A stretch of DNA of 64,000 bases from Paraburkholderia adhaesiva (GCF_021390575.1 NZ_JAJEJQ010000003.1:364001-428000), one strand, 5' to 3'; shown: positions 8,720-16,871, counted from the stretch's first letter. The notes: generated by a model from the sequence alone, not told the origin. A program made the numbers and translations.

Positions 8720-8868
8720 GCTGGCCCGAAGGCAAGCGGCAAACATTCCGCACATGGCCCGAATGAGGGAGAAACACCGCCTTTTGTGCGAGTCTGCGAA
8801 GGATTGAGGGACTACCGCCAACGTGAACCCGGCGGGGGGCCGGGTGAGGGGCTGGCACCAGACCTAAA

Positions 8869-8899
8869 CCGGAAACCCTTGTTTTACAAGCGTTTTCGG
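8869..8899. repeat. Imperfect inverted repeat next to the attachment junction
   Basis: The arms are CCGGAAACCCTTGT and ACAAGCGTTTTCGG around a TTT centre; 11 or 12 of 14 positions pair, including a perfect CTTGT/ACAAG core. It sits 14 bases from the host junction. It may be a recombinase core-type or arm-type site, or a transcription terminator for either strand. Confidence 0.5.
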
Positions 8900-8915
8900 A
8901 ATACCTGAGAATAAT

Positions 8916-10040
8916 GGTCTGGAACGCGATGCCGTCGATCACGCCGACGATATCGCTGATACGCAGCGATGCCTCATTGATGCCCGCCATCGTGCGCTCG
9001 ACCTGACTGGCGATCGAGCCGCCTTCGGCTGCGGCGTTCTGTGCTTCGCGCGCGAGGCTGAGCGCACGCGCGCTTGCGTCGGCGTTGGCCTGGACGGTGC
9101 TGGTCAGCTGCTCCATGGTCGAGGCGGTTTCTTCGAGTGACGCCGCCTGCACTTCGGTGCGTCGCGAGAGATCGGCGCTGCTGCTGGAAATCTCGTGTGC
9201 GGCGTTGAGCATGCCATCGATCTGCACGCGCACGTCGAGCACGATGGCCGTGAGGTTGGCCTGCAACTGATTCAGCGCGAGGAGCACTTCGCCGAGATCG
9301 TCGTGCGTAGTGATCTGCAGGGTGGCGGTGAGATCGCCTGCGGCCATGCGCGTCGCGGTGGTGGTCATCTGTTCGAGCGGCGCGCCGAGGTGGCTCGTGG
9401 TGAGCCACCAGGCGATGGCGCCGCAGATGCACGCTGCGCCGAATGCGCCCCAGAAGGGCAACGGCGGCAGACCTTGCCAGGTTGCGAAGGCGGCGAGGGC
9501 CATTACCGCGGGCACGCCGACATAGCCGATCGCAACGCGTGTGGCGATGGGCACACGCAGGAGTCCTTGCAACGCGCCCACGATACCGGTGCGAACGATC
9601 GTGCCGCGGCGCAGTCGCACACCGCGCAGCGTGCCTTCGCGCATCTTCGCGTAGAGCGCTTCGGCGCCGCGAATTTCGTCGCGCGACGGCTTCACTCGCA
9701 CGCTCAGGTAGCCGACCACCGCGCCCCGTTCTTCGATCGGCGTCACGTTCGCGCGCACCCAGTAGTGATCGCCGTTCTTGCGGCGATTCTTGACGAGCGC
9801 GGTCCAGGGACGGCCTTCGCCGATTGTCTTCCACAAGTCGGCGAAGGCTTCCGGCGGCATGTCCGGATGGCGGATGATGTTGTGCGCCTTTCCGATCAAC
9901 TCTTCCCGGGTGTAGCCGGAGACAGCGATGAAGGTGGGATTGCAGTACTGGATGCGGCCTTTCAGGTCGGTGGCCGAGACAAGCATCTGCGAGGCGGGAT
10001 AGTCGTATTCCTGCTGCGTGACGGGCTGATTATTGCGCAT
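8916..10040 (-). pseudogene. Aer-like PAS chemoreceptor gene disrupted by the prophage
   Basis: The intact N-terminal 375 residues show a PAS domain (about 20-120; Asn-Pro-Thr-Phe...Ser-Gly-Tyr...Asn-Ile-Ile-Arg-His-Pro-Asp-Met-Pro, as in the aerotaxis receptor Aer), a hydrophobic membrane region (about 165-215), a HAMP segment (about 215-270) and the first half of the signalling coiled coil. Coding stops matching at Ile-Ala-Phe-Gln-Thr of the hairpin tip, where Asn-Ile-Leu-Ala-Leu-Asn-Ala should follow. Instead the frame enters phage DNA. The 3' half should lie beyond the other prophage end. A receptor cut at the tip cannot couple to CheA/CheW. A sigma-28 promoter precedes it. Confidence 0.92.
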
Positions 10041-10089
10041 AAAAATTCCTTGCTGGCGGGCCTGTGGACTGGCCTGTCATTGAATAGAC

Positions 10090-10116
10090 ATATCGGCAAT
10101 TCCCACAAAAAATTTA
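10090..10116 (-). promoter_or_regulatory. Sigma-28 (FliA) promoter for the Aer-like receptor gene
   Basis: On the minus strand, TAAA (10116-10113) is followed after exactly 15 bases by GCCGATAT (10097-10090). The known sigma-28 consensus is TAAA-N15-GCCGATAA, so only the last base differs. The start codon lies about 50 bases downstream. The gene was therefore probably part of the flagellar/chemotaxis regulon before the phage inserted. Confidence 0.8.
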
Positions 10117-10204
10117 GGGCTATTCAGCGATCGATGCTGACCCGCGCCCGAGGCGAATGAAAATTCCGTTTCGGTTCAATGCCTTGGCATACATGCCATG
10201 AGGA

Positions 10205-10378
10205 TATGCACAGGGTTGCTCACGTTTTCTGTGGAAAACTCCACGCGTTTTACGCGGACGTTTCCAGACGTAGCCCGCGCTGCTTGCGCTTTGCATAGTT
10301 CTTTTGCGCTCAAGGGCTTGACGCATTTTTGCGATAGATATTCACAGGCTTGTCCACGTTTTCTGTGGGTAACTCGTG
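10205..10378. repeat. Pair of imperfect 37-base direct repeats (CACAGG...CACGTTTTCTGTGG)
   Basis: The copies span about 10205-10241 and 10342-10378 and share CACAGG, TTG, CACGTTTTCTGTGG and AACTC, with about 8 differences. Each contains CACAGG facing CTGTGG, so each is itself a loose inverted repeat resembling the TTATCCACA-type sequences seen around replication genes. No replication gene is nearby, so the role is unknown. Confidence 0.6.
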
Positions 10379-10850
10379 GGGCAAGCGTGGGGGTGTGTAG
10401 CGCGGACTTGGGTCATGCCTCGTCGCTGGATGTGCAGTTGCCAGCAACGACATCGCGGTCGGGAACGGTGGCAATCGGGTTCCTCGAAGCGATCACGAAA
10501 CGGCGCACGCGTATGGGCACACGCAAATCGAAGTTGTCCGCACAATGCGGATGATCACGGCGTCTTTCGCGTCGATGCAGCGGCTCACCGCCCGTCAGTC
10601 GGCAGAACGATGCTGTCCAGTCGGACCGCACAAGTGTCGCGCGCGATCGAGATGGAGTCGGCGAAAAGCGGTCGCGCGCGCGAACCAACTCGACACGACC
10701 ACGATGACTCTATACGCCTGGTAGTGCGTAATAAATTTACGCGACGTGCAGCGTCACGGTGCTGTTCGCAACTGATTTCGTTCCGTCGCAACGCATGCGA
10801 AGCACGCCGCGACGACATCAGCCTGCTCACTCGCCGTCATGCACCGCCAT

Positions 10851-10879
10851 GCCCTGCCGTTGCGCAGGGCAATTTTCTT
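10851..10879 (+). terminator. Possible rho-independent terminator or leader hairpin
   Basis: GCCCTGC (10851-10857) pairs perfectly with GCAGGGC (10864-10870) around a 6-base loop, followed by AATTTTCTT. It is 80 bases before the LysE-family start, so it may end upstream transcription or act in that gene's leader. Confidence 0.35.
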
Positions 10880-10950
10880 CAATACGCATTTGCGCGGCCC
10901 CAGTACGCTCGGTCAGTCATTCATCGCCACCGGGCGTACCGAGGATACCT

Positions 10951-11538
10951 GTGAGCACCGCGCTTTCGATGGCCGCTTTCGCGCTGGCCACGTCGATCAC
11001 CCCTGGACCTGTCAATGTCGTCGCGCTCGGGGCCGGCGCGCGTTATGGCCTGCGTGCGAGCCTGCGCCACGTGTGGGGCGCAACCGCTGGATTCACGTTG
11101 CTGCTTCTGCTGATCGGTCTGGGCTTGCACGAACTGCTCGCGCAGTGGCCGGTGCTAACGCTTGCGATCCGCTGGGCCGGTGTGGCTTTTCTGCTCTACG
11201 TCGCGTGGCGCCTGGCTGCCGACGATGGCTGCATCGACGACACGGGCACCGCGCGCGGACCGTCGCTCTTGATGGGTGCGACGATGCAATGGCTCAATCC
11301 GAAGGCCTGGCTCGCGTCGGTGGCTGGCATGGGCGCCTATGCCGCGTCGGGCGACAAGGCGCTCGTGTGGCAGTTCGCTGTCATCTACTTCGTTATCTGC
11401 TTCGTGTCGATCGCGTGCTGGGCGTGGGCGGGCGCGTCGCTTCGTCACGCAATGCGGGAGCCCGCGCGCGTGCGGCTCGTCAATCGGAGCATGGCCGGGC
11501 TGCTCGCGGCTTCGGCGCTGTATCTCTCGATGACGTGA
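10951..11538 (+). CDS. LysE/RhtB-family amino acid exporter
   Basis: The product has 195 residues. The N-terminal Ser-Ile-Thr-Pro-Gly-Pro-Val-Asn motif (about residues 16-23) is the LysE/RhtB signature, followed by Gly-Ala-Arg-Tyr-Gly-Leu and five or six hydrophobic segments. Such proteins export amino acids or derivatives by proton antiport. I chose GTG at 10951 because GAGGA precedes it and the motif then falls at the family-typical position. The gene converges with an AraC-type regulator gene, 18 bases between stops, a pairing common for LysE exporters and their regulators. The substrate cannot be told. Confidence 0.88.
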   Translation: MSTALSMAAFALATSITPGPVNVVALGAGARYGLRASLRHVWGATAGFTLLLLLIGLGLHELLAQWPVLTLAIRWAGVAFLLYVAWRLAADDGCIDDTGTARGPSLLMGATMQWLNPKAWLASVAGMGAYAASGDKALVWQFAVIYFVICFVSIACWAWAGASLRHAMREPARVRLVNRSMAGLLAASALYLSMT

Positions 11539-11556
11539 AGACTACGTGACCCGCGC

Positions 11557-12402
11557 TCAGGCATTGCCGCGATACTGGCCCGGCGTTGCCGCGACGAACT
11601 GGCGGAACGCGCGCTGCAGATGCGCCTGGTCGGCGAAGCCGGCTTCGGCGGCGACGTCGGCAATGGCATGGCCGCGCCGCAGTTGCGCGCGACTGAACTC
11701 GATGCGCCGGTTCACGATGTACGCGTGCGGCGTCATACCGTACTGCTGCCTGAACGCGCGAATCAGATACGACGGCGAGAGGTCTGCCGCCGCGCAGATC
11801 TCGTCGAGCCTGAGTGGGCGCGTGTAGTTATCGTCGATGAATCCGGCTGCGCGCGCGAGGCGATGGTTCGGCTCGCGCCCTCCCGCCGCGGGTGCGGGAT
11901 TCAGCGCCTGCTGCAGCGCCGAGAAGTACGCGACGATCGCGCTTTCCTTGCGCAGCGTGTCTTCGCGTGCATCGATCAGCAGCGCGTAGAGCTGATTGAG
12001 ACCGGCGAACAGTTCGGGCTGCGTGCTCAAGGTCTGTTCGAACGCGTGAAAGCTGTGGTTCGCACCGAAGCCGAGATCCTGCTGAAGCTGGGCGAGCCAG
12101 TCCACATCGAGATAGAACATGCGGTAGGCCCACGGCGCCGCTTCGGCTGGATTGCACGCATGCACGACTTCTGGGTTGACGACCACCACCGCGCCAGCAC
12201 CAATGTGCTGCAGTGTGTTGCCGTTGAGATAAGTGCTGCGCCCGCCCGTCACCGCGCCAATCGAAAACGTGCTGTGCGCGTGGCGTCCGTAGCGCACCTT
12301 GCGGCCATCGGCGATCGCACGGACCTCGATGAACGGGAGCGCTGCGTCGCGCCAGAATTGTGGCGAGGCGTCGCAGGATATCGGCAATGAGGGCACGGGC
12401 AA
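11557..12402 (-). CDS. AraC-family transcriptional regulator (cupin + HTH)
   Basis: This 281-residue protein has an N-terminal cupin-like sensing domain (about 20-160) and a C-terminal pair of helix-turn-helix motifs (about 180-275), including Leu-Asp-Glu-Ile-Cys-Ala-Ala-Ala-Asp-Leu-Ser-Pro-Ser-Tyr-Leu-Ile-Arg and the final Gly-Phe-Ala-Asp-Gln-Ala-His-Leu-Gln-Arg-Ala-Phe segment. It converges on the LysE-family exporter, which it probably regulates in response to an amino acid or amine. That target is inferred from location only. Confidence 0.88.
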   Translation of the reverse strand: MPVPSLPISCDASPQFWRDAALPFIEVRAIADGRKVRYGRHAHSTFSIGAVTGGRSTYLNGNTLQHIGAGAVVVVNPEVVHACNPAEAAPWAYRMFYLDVDWLAQLQQDLGFGANHSFHAFEQTLSTQPELFAGLNQLYALLIDAREDTLRKESAIVAYFSALQQALNPAPAAGGREPNHRLARAAGFIDDNYTRPLRLDEICAAADLSPSYLIRAFRQQYGMTPHAYIVNRRIEFSRAQLRRGHAIADVAAEAGFADQAHLQRAFRQFVAATPGQYRGNA

Positions 12403-12651
12403 TACCTCGAATAAAACGTTTGCCCCATATTACCTCAAGGGTGTAACTCCTTGAATCGTAAGGCTGTGGTGTTCTGCCGGGCGGCTACCGAGCGCCTCGT
12501 CTTATGGTCACCACGTTTGTCTTGCATGCATGTGACATTCACAAATTGGTCACAACCCCTCGCAATAATTCCGGGCACGAACAATTGCCCTTTGCGTCAC
12601 GAGTCGCGCAACCATAGCGCGGCCGGCGCGATACGGCCGGGGGTTTTGACC

Positions 12652-15003
12652 ATGACCATACGTCACCGCATTACGCTGCTCATCGTTCTGATGTTCGTCG
12701 CGCTGTCTGCCATCGGCGGCTACGCGGTGTATCAGACGCGGCACAGCGCAGCCGATGTCCGCCAGGTCACGCAAGGCGTCGTGCCGAGCGCGCTGGCTTC
12801 TTCCGATCTCGTTTCGCTCGTGAAAGACGTGCAGCTGGCGACGATGACGCTCATCTACGCCCCGGATGCGAACACGGAAACGCTCGCACAGGACGAGCTG
12901 AAGACCAAGGAAGCCGCGCTGCGCGCCGCGCTCGATGTCCAGCGCAAGGCCGCTGCGAGCCACGCTCAGGACGGCCTCGTCGCGCAGGCGCAGGAGAGCG
13001 TCGCGAACTACTTCGCCGCGATCGACGACACCGCGAAGATGAAGGCCGCGGGCAAGGCCGAACTCGCACAGGCGTATCTCTTCGCGAACGTTGCGCAGTA
13101 TCGCGATGAGCTGGAAGGCATCGTCACCACGATGCGTGTCGAGAAAAACCGCCAGAAAGACGACGCAATCCGCGCGCTGAACGCCACGCTCGATACCACG
13201 ACGAGTGCCATCGCCGGTGTGACGGGCGGCGCGGTCCTGCTGCTCACCGTGATTGGCCTGCTGCTCTACCGCCAGATCACGCGTCCGCTCTCGCGCATGC
13301 AGGCGATGATGAGCGAAATCGCATCCAATCAGGACTTCACGCGGCGCGTGCCGGTGGGCCGCATGGACGAGATCGGCCATTCGATCGTCGCGTTCAACGG
13401 CATGATCGAGAAGATCCAGCAAAGCTCTGCACAGCTCGCCCGAAAGACCGCCGACATTCAGGCCATGCTGCAGAACATGCAGCAGGGCATTCTCACTGTC
13501 GTGGAAGGCGCGACGATTCACAACGAGTACTCGGCGTATCTGGAAGCGATCTTCGAGACGAACGAGATCGCCGGGCGTCCGCTCATGGACCTCGTGTTCT
13601 CGCAATCGAGCCTCGACGCAGACACGATCGCGCAGATCGACGCGGCCGTCGATGCGTGCCTCGGCGAGGACAGCGTGAATTTCGCGTTCAACCAGCATCT
13701 GCTCGTGAACGAAATCACGCGCACGATGCCCGATGGACGCGAGAAGGTGCTCGACCTCAGCTGGTCGGCGATCATGGACGAGAACGACATTGTCGTGCGC
13801 CTGATGCTGTGCGTGCGCGACGTGACCGAGTTGCGCGAACTCGCGGCCGAAGCGGGCGAGCAGAAGCGGCGTCTGCAGATGATCGGTGAAATTCTCGCGG
13901 TGAGTGAAGAGAAGTTTCATCGGTTCGTGGAAAGCTCGAAGGGGTTCATCCACGAGAACGAGCGCATTATTCGCCAGCACGATTGCGCCGACGTGAGCGC
14001 CATCGCCGCGTTGTTCCGCAACATGCATACGGTGAAGGGTAATGCGCGCACGTACAGCCTGCAGCATCTCACGGGCGTCGTGCACGAAGTCGAGCAGCGC
14101 TACGACGCGCTGCGCCGCGAGGACTCGAGTCACGAGTGGGATCAGCAGGCGCTGATCGACGACCTCGAACGCGTGAAGGCGTCGCTCGAACACTACGCCA
14201 CGATCAACGAAGTGAGCCTCGGCCGCGGCACGCGCGCTGCGAGCGATGACGGCAGCTTGAGCGTGGCGCGCGAGCAGATCGATACGGCGCTGCGCGCGAT
14301 CGACGCCGCCGACGAAGACGATCTCGCGTCGCTGCGTGCGATGCGCGAGACGGTGCGCGGGACGCTTTCTCGCGTCGGCACCGAGGCGATGGCCGACGCG
14401 CTCGCGGGCGTGATCGATTCACTGCCGTCGCTGGCTGCCGAACTGGGCAAGGTCGCGCCCATCGTGCGCATCGACGACAACGGTTATCGACTGCGTGGCG
14501 GTGCCGCCTCGAAGATGAATGACGTGTTCACGCACCTGCTGCGCAATTCGCTTGACCACGGTATTGAAATGCCGGCGCAACGTCGCGCACAAGGCAAGGC
14601 CGAAGCGGGGTGTATCGCCGTCGAAGCAGACGTGAGCGGCGGTGCGCTGCAATTGGTGCTCGCAGACGATGGCCGCGGTCTTGCGCTTGCACGCATCCGC
14701 AGCATCGCTGTGGAGCGCGGCTGGCTTGCGGAGAACGAGGAAGCCAGCGATGAGACGATTTCCGGCTTCATTTTCCGCGCGGGTTTTTCGACGGCTCAGG
14801 ACGTGACCGAAGTGTCGGGACGTGGCGTGGGCATGGATGCGGTGCGCGCATTCCTCGAACGCGAAGGCGGCCGGATCGAATTGCGCTTCACGGACAACTG
14901 TCGCGGTGCGGACTATCGCCACTTTGAGACGGTCGTTTATTTGCCCGGACAGTGGGTAGTGGGTGGTGCCGTAGCCGAGCGCGAGCAGGCGCTGGCGATC
15001 TAG
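12652..15003 (+). CDS. Membrane-bound CheA-like histidine kinase (sensor-HAMP-PAS-Hpt-ATPase)
   Basis: The product is 783 residues long from the ATG at 12652; the open frame upstream (to 12451) lacks coding character. Domains in order: TM1 about 9-24; an extracytoplasmic helical sensor, about 30-180; TM2 about 185-206; HAMP about 207-258; a PAS-like region about 275-395; an Hpt domain with phospho-acceptor His459 in Met-His-Thr-Val-Lys-Gly-Asn; and a CheA-type ATPase with N-box Asn-Ser-Leu-Asp-His-Gly-Ile (632-638), Asp-Asp-Gly-Arg-Gly-Leu (672-677) and Ser-Gly-Arg-Gly-Val-Gly-Met-Asp (722-729). There is no CheW-like P5 domain, so coupling to normal receptor arrays through P5 is not expected. 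It leads an operon with a receptor-like hairpin protein, CheX-like and CheY-like proteins. Sensing and kinase are fused in one chain. Confidence 0.9.
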   Translation: MTIRHRITLLIVLMFVALSAIGGYAVYQTRHSAADVRQVTQGVVPSALASSDLVSLVKDVQLATMTLIYAPDANTETLAQDELKTKEAALRAALDVQRKAAASHAQDGLVAQAQESVANYFAAIDDTAKMKAAGKAELAQAYLFANVAQYRDELEGIVTTMRVEKNRQKDDAIRALNATLDTTTSAIAGVTGGAVLLLTVIGLLLYRQITRPLSRMQAMMSEIASNQDFTRRVPVGRMDEIGHSIVAFNGMIEKIQQSSAQLARKTADIQAMLQNMQQGILTVVEGATIHNEYSAYLEAIFETNEIAGRPLMDLVFSQSSLDADTIAQIDAAVDACLGEDSVNFAFNQHLLVNEITRTMPDGREKVLDLSWSAIMDENDIVVRLMLCVRDVTELRELAAEAGEQKRRLQMIGEILAVSEEKFHRFVESSKGFIHENERIIRQHDCADVSAIAALFRNMHTVKGNARTYSLQHLTGVVHEVEQRYDALRREDSSHEWDQQALIDDLERVKASLEHYATINEVSLGRGTRAASDDGSLSVAREQIDTALRAIDAADEDDLASLRAMRETVRGTLSRVGTEAMADALAGVIDSLPSLAAELGKVAPIVRIDDNGYRLRGGAASKMNDVFTHLLRNSLDHGIEMPAQRRAQGKAEAGCIAVEADVSGGALQLVLADDGRGLALARIRSIAVERGWLAENEEASDETISGFIFRAGFSTAQDVTEVSGRGVGMDAVRAFLEREGGRIELRFTDNCRGADYRHFETVVYLPGQWVVGGAVAEREQALAI

Positions 15004-15019
15004 CGTATTTCGGGGGGTA

Positions 15020-15766
15020 GTGGTGTTGTCGATAGTGTTTGCAGGGGTGGCAGGCGCCGCGCTCATGGCCCTCGCGGCCGCAGGCTTGATTGGCGCGTTG
15101 CGTGCGCGCTGGCGCCGCGAGGGCGAAGCGCAGATCGTCACGCACGAGGAAGCGATCGCGCAGGCCGAGGCGCGAGCGAATGAGCGTTTTGCCGAGCGCG
15201 CGAGCGAAATCGACGCGCTCGCGTCGCAGGTCGACACGCTTCGCGCCGAACTGGCGCAGCGCAAATCGGTCGCCGACGCGCTTGAAGGCGCACTCGCTGC
15301 CGAGCACGCGCGGTGTGAGGACGCGCAGCAACGCGCGGCACGCATTGCCGAAGAGGCCACGCGTTTGCGCCTCATGTCGGCGACGTTCGAGCGCTGGCAC
15401 GAGCAGATGACCTCGCTCATGGCGCAGAACCATGACATGCACCAGAAGAATCAGGAACTGTCGTCGATCGTGAGCCATGTGCTGATCGTTTCGCTTAACG
15501 CGTCGATCGAAGCGGCGCGCGCGGGCGCAGCGGGCCGTGGTTTCTCGATCGTGGCAGGCGAAGTGCGTGCGCTGGCGACACGTTCGCAGGAACTCTCCAA
15601 GAGCTATCGCGACAGCCTGAACCGCAATGACCTCATCACTGCTGCGACGTTTCAGGACATCCAGGCAGGCGGCAAGATGATCGCGGCGTCGCTTGCGAGC
15701 GTCGAATCGCTGTCGAACCAGCTCAAGACTCAGCTCAAGGAAACGCGCGCCGGGGAGCCCGCATGA
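15020..15766 (+). CDS. Membrane-tethered receptor-hairpin (MCP signalling-domain) protein without sensor
   Basis: The product has 248 residues from GTG at 15020, which follows a CGGGGGG ribosome site; GTG at 15023 is also possible. One membrane helix (about 4-26) is followed by a long coiled coil (about 35-130) and a segment matching the tip of methyl-accepting chemotaxis proteins: Val-Ser-Leu-Asn-Ala-Ser-Ile-Glu-Ala-Ala-Arg-Ala-Gly (157-169) and Gly-Arg-Gly-Phe-Ser-Ile-Val-Ala (172-179). It has no periplasmic sensor and no HAMP domain, and the coiled coil is shorter than in normal receptors. It may be a scaffold or adaptor for the upstream kinase. The stop overlaps the next start as ATGA. 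Confidence 0.85.
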   Translation: MVLSIVFAGVAGAALMALAAAGLIGALRARWRREGEAQIVTHEEAIAQAEARANERFAERASEIDALASQVDTLRAELAQRKSVADALEGALAAEHARCEDAQQRAARIAEEATRLRLMSATFERWHEQMTSLMAQNHDMHQKNQELSSIVSHVLIVSLNASIEAARAGAAGRGFSIVAGEVRALATRSQELSKSYRDSLNRNDLITAATFQDIQAGGKMIAASLASVESLSNQLKTQLKETRAGEPA

Positions 15767-16293
15767 TCGGCCCGCGTGCAAAGGACAGCATCGAGCGCAT
15801 TTTCTTTGCGGCTGCGCGCACGCGACTCGTCACCGATGCGCAGCACGTTTGCGAAATTGCTCCGCACGCGAGCCACACAGCGCAGGGCGCGCAGGTGGTG
15901 GTGCTCACGATTTCATCGATGCAATTCCGTCTGCTGTTGCTGCTGCACTTCGACGATAACGAAACCATGCGCCGGTACTACGCGGCGGATGCCCAGCGCA
16001 CGCTCGCGGAAGCATTCATGGAGTTCGGCAATCTCTGTTGTGGCGCGATGAACCAGCAGCTCGTCGCGCACTTCCCGGACCTCGGGATGTCGACGCCCTA
16101 TACGCTCAGCGGCGAGTGTCTGCCGCATCTGCACGAGCTGAAGCCCGATTACCTTTCGTCGTATGCGCTCGTGATCGACGGCAGCGTGCGGCTCGGCGCG
16201 ACGGTGTGCGTCTGTTCGCAGACCTCGCTCGACTTCGTCGCGGCCGACACCGAAACGGCGAGCGAAAGCACCGGCGAACTGGAATTGTTTTAA
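15763..16293 (+). CDS. CheX/CheC-type CheY-phosphatase
   Basis: The product has 176 residues. The Glu-Phe-Gly-Asn motif at 87-90, followed by Gly-Ala-Met-Asn, is the Glu-x-x-Asn active site used by CheX, CheC and FliY to remove phosphate from CheY. The gene overlaps the receptor-hairpin gene by four bases and precedes a CheY gene, which fits a phosphatase for that CheY. The C-terminal tail is acidic. The family is clear by motif and context, though overall similarity to characterised CheX is modest by eye. Confidence 0.75.
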   Translation: MIGPRAKDSIERIFFAAARTRLVTDAQHVCEIAPHASHTAQGAQVVVLTISSMQFRLLLLLHFDDNETMRRYYAADAQRTLAEAFMEFGNLCCGAMNQQLVAHFPDLGMSTPYTLSGECLPHLHELKPDYLSSYALVIDGSVRLGATVCVCSQTSLDFVAADTETASESTGELELF

Positions 16294-16334
16294 TAAAAAA
16301 AGTTGTTTTACGCTACGCGAAGGAGAAATCAAAA

Positions 16335-16700
16335 ATGGCGAAAATTCTGATCGTGGACGATTCGAGCACGGTGCGCGACGAAGTGGCGGGTTTCCTGCGC
16401 AAGAACGGCCTCGATGTGGACACGGCAGTGGACGGCAAGGACGGCCTCACGAAGCTGCGCGCGAATCCTGGCGTCAAGCTCGTGGTAAGCGACGTGAACA
16501 TGCCGAACATGGACGGCCTCACGATGGTCGAGAAGATCCGCAGCGAACTCGCGAACACGGCGGTCAATGTGGTCATGCTCACGACGGAAAGCAGCCCGGC
16601 GATGAAAGAGCGCGGCAAGGCGGCCGGTGTGCGCGGCTGGATCGTGAAGCCGTTCAAGGGCGACGCGGTGCTCGAGACGTTCCGCAAGCTGGCGGGCTGA
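16335..16700 (+). CDS. CheY-like single-domain response regulator
   Basis: The product has 121 residues, preceded by AAGGAGA. The receiver residues are all present: acidic pair Asp8-Asp9, phospho-acceptor Asp53 in Val-Val-Ser-Asp-Val-Asn-Met-Pro, Thr in Met-Leu-Thr-Thr-Glu and Lys in Val-Lys-Pro-Phe. There is no output domain, so it acts by protein contact, either with the flagellar motor or with another target. As last gene of the kinase operon it is the natural phosphate acceptor of the kinase's Hpt domain and substrate of the CheX-like phosphatase. Confidence 0.92.
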   Translation: MAKILIVDDSSTVRDEVAGFLRKNGLDVDTAVDGKDGLTKLRANPGVKLVVSDVNMPNMDGLTMVEKIRSELANTAVNVVMLTTESSPAMKERGKAAGVRGWIVKPFKGDAVLETFRKLAG

Positions 16701-16871
16701 TATCGCGCGTTCTCCAGCGCCCGAACTGCTCGGGCATCATGGTGGCAGAGGATGGCACGCCGGATTGGGCAGACGATCCGGCAGCGGCGCGCGCCAATGC
16801 GGGCATACCCCAGGACAAAAGGAACCGGCTGGCGCTAAGCTAGCCGCAATCCTTTCTATCGCTGCCACGCC

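Larger units (their letters stand above)
8545..8912. other. Phage attachment-side region with direct repeats, no gene
   Basis: No convincing gene is seen between the AlpA start and the host junction. The region contains three imperfect 10-bp direct repeats (8691-8719), a 31-bp imperfect inverted repeat (8869-8899) and the junction itself. The long minus-strand frame running through it (to 8526) is only the readthrough of the truncated chemoreceptor into phage DNA. Confidence 0.6.
1..8915. mobile_element. Right end of a Mu-tail-type myovirus prophage
   Basis: A block of tail, fibre and lysis genes runs on the plus strand, followed by two minus-strand genes including an AlpA-type regulator. 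The host boundary can be read directly: from 8916 onward the minus strand encodes a chemoreceptor up to its Ile-Ala-Phe-Gln-Thr tip, and before it the reading continues as unrelated phage sequence. The left end, integrase or transposase, and capsid genes lie outside the window. The tail is Mu-like, but an AlpA/Xis-type gene next to the junction argues for site-specific integration rather than Mu-style random transposition. That last point is inference. Confidence 0.9.
10117..10950. other. Long intergenic region with a duplicated DnaA-box-like element
   Basis: No reading frame here looks like a gene. Two related 37-base segments (10205-10241 and 10342-10378) are the only strong structure. A GC-rich hairpin at 10851-10870 precedes the LysE-family gene. 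The rest shows nothing I can interpret. Confidence 0.5.

Noticed and set aside
8526-10040. 504-residue chemoreceptor frame
   Set aside because: Only the first 375 residues are receptor; the rest is readthrough into the prophage end, overlapping the AlpA gene.
10205-10378. Replication origin
   Set aside because: DnaA-box-like repeats are present, but there are only two copies, no AT-rich unwinding region and no dnaA, repA or parAB nearby.
12550-14193. 547-residue minus-strand frame
   Set aside because: Antisense shadow of the CheA-like kinase gene.
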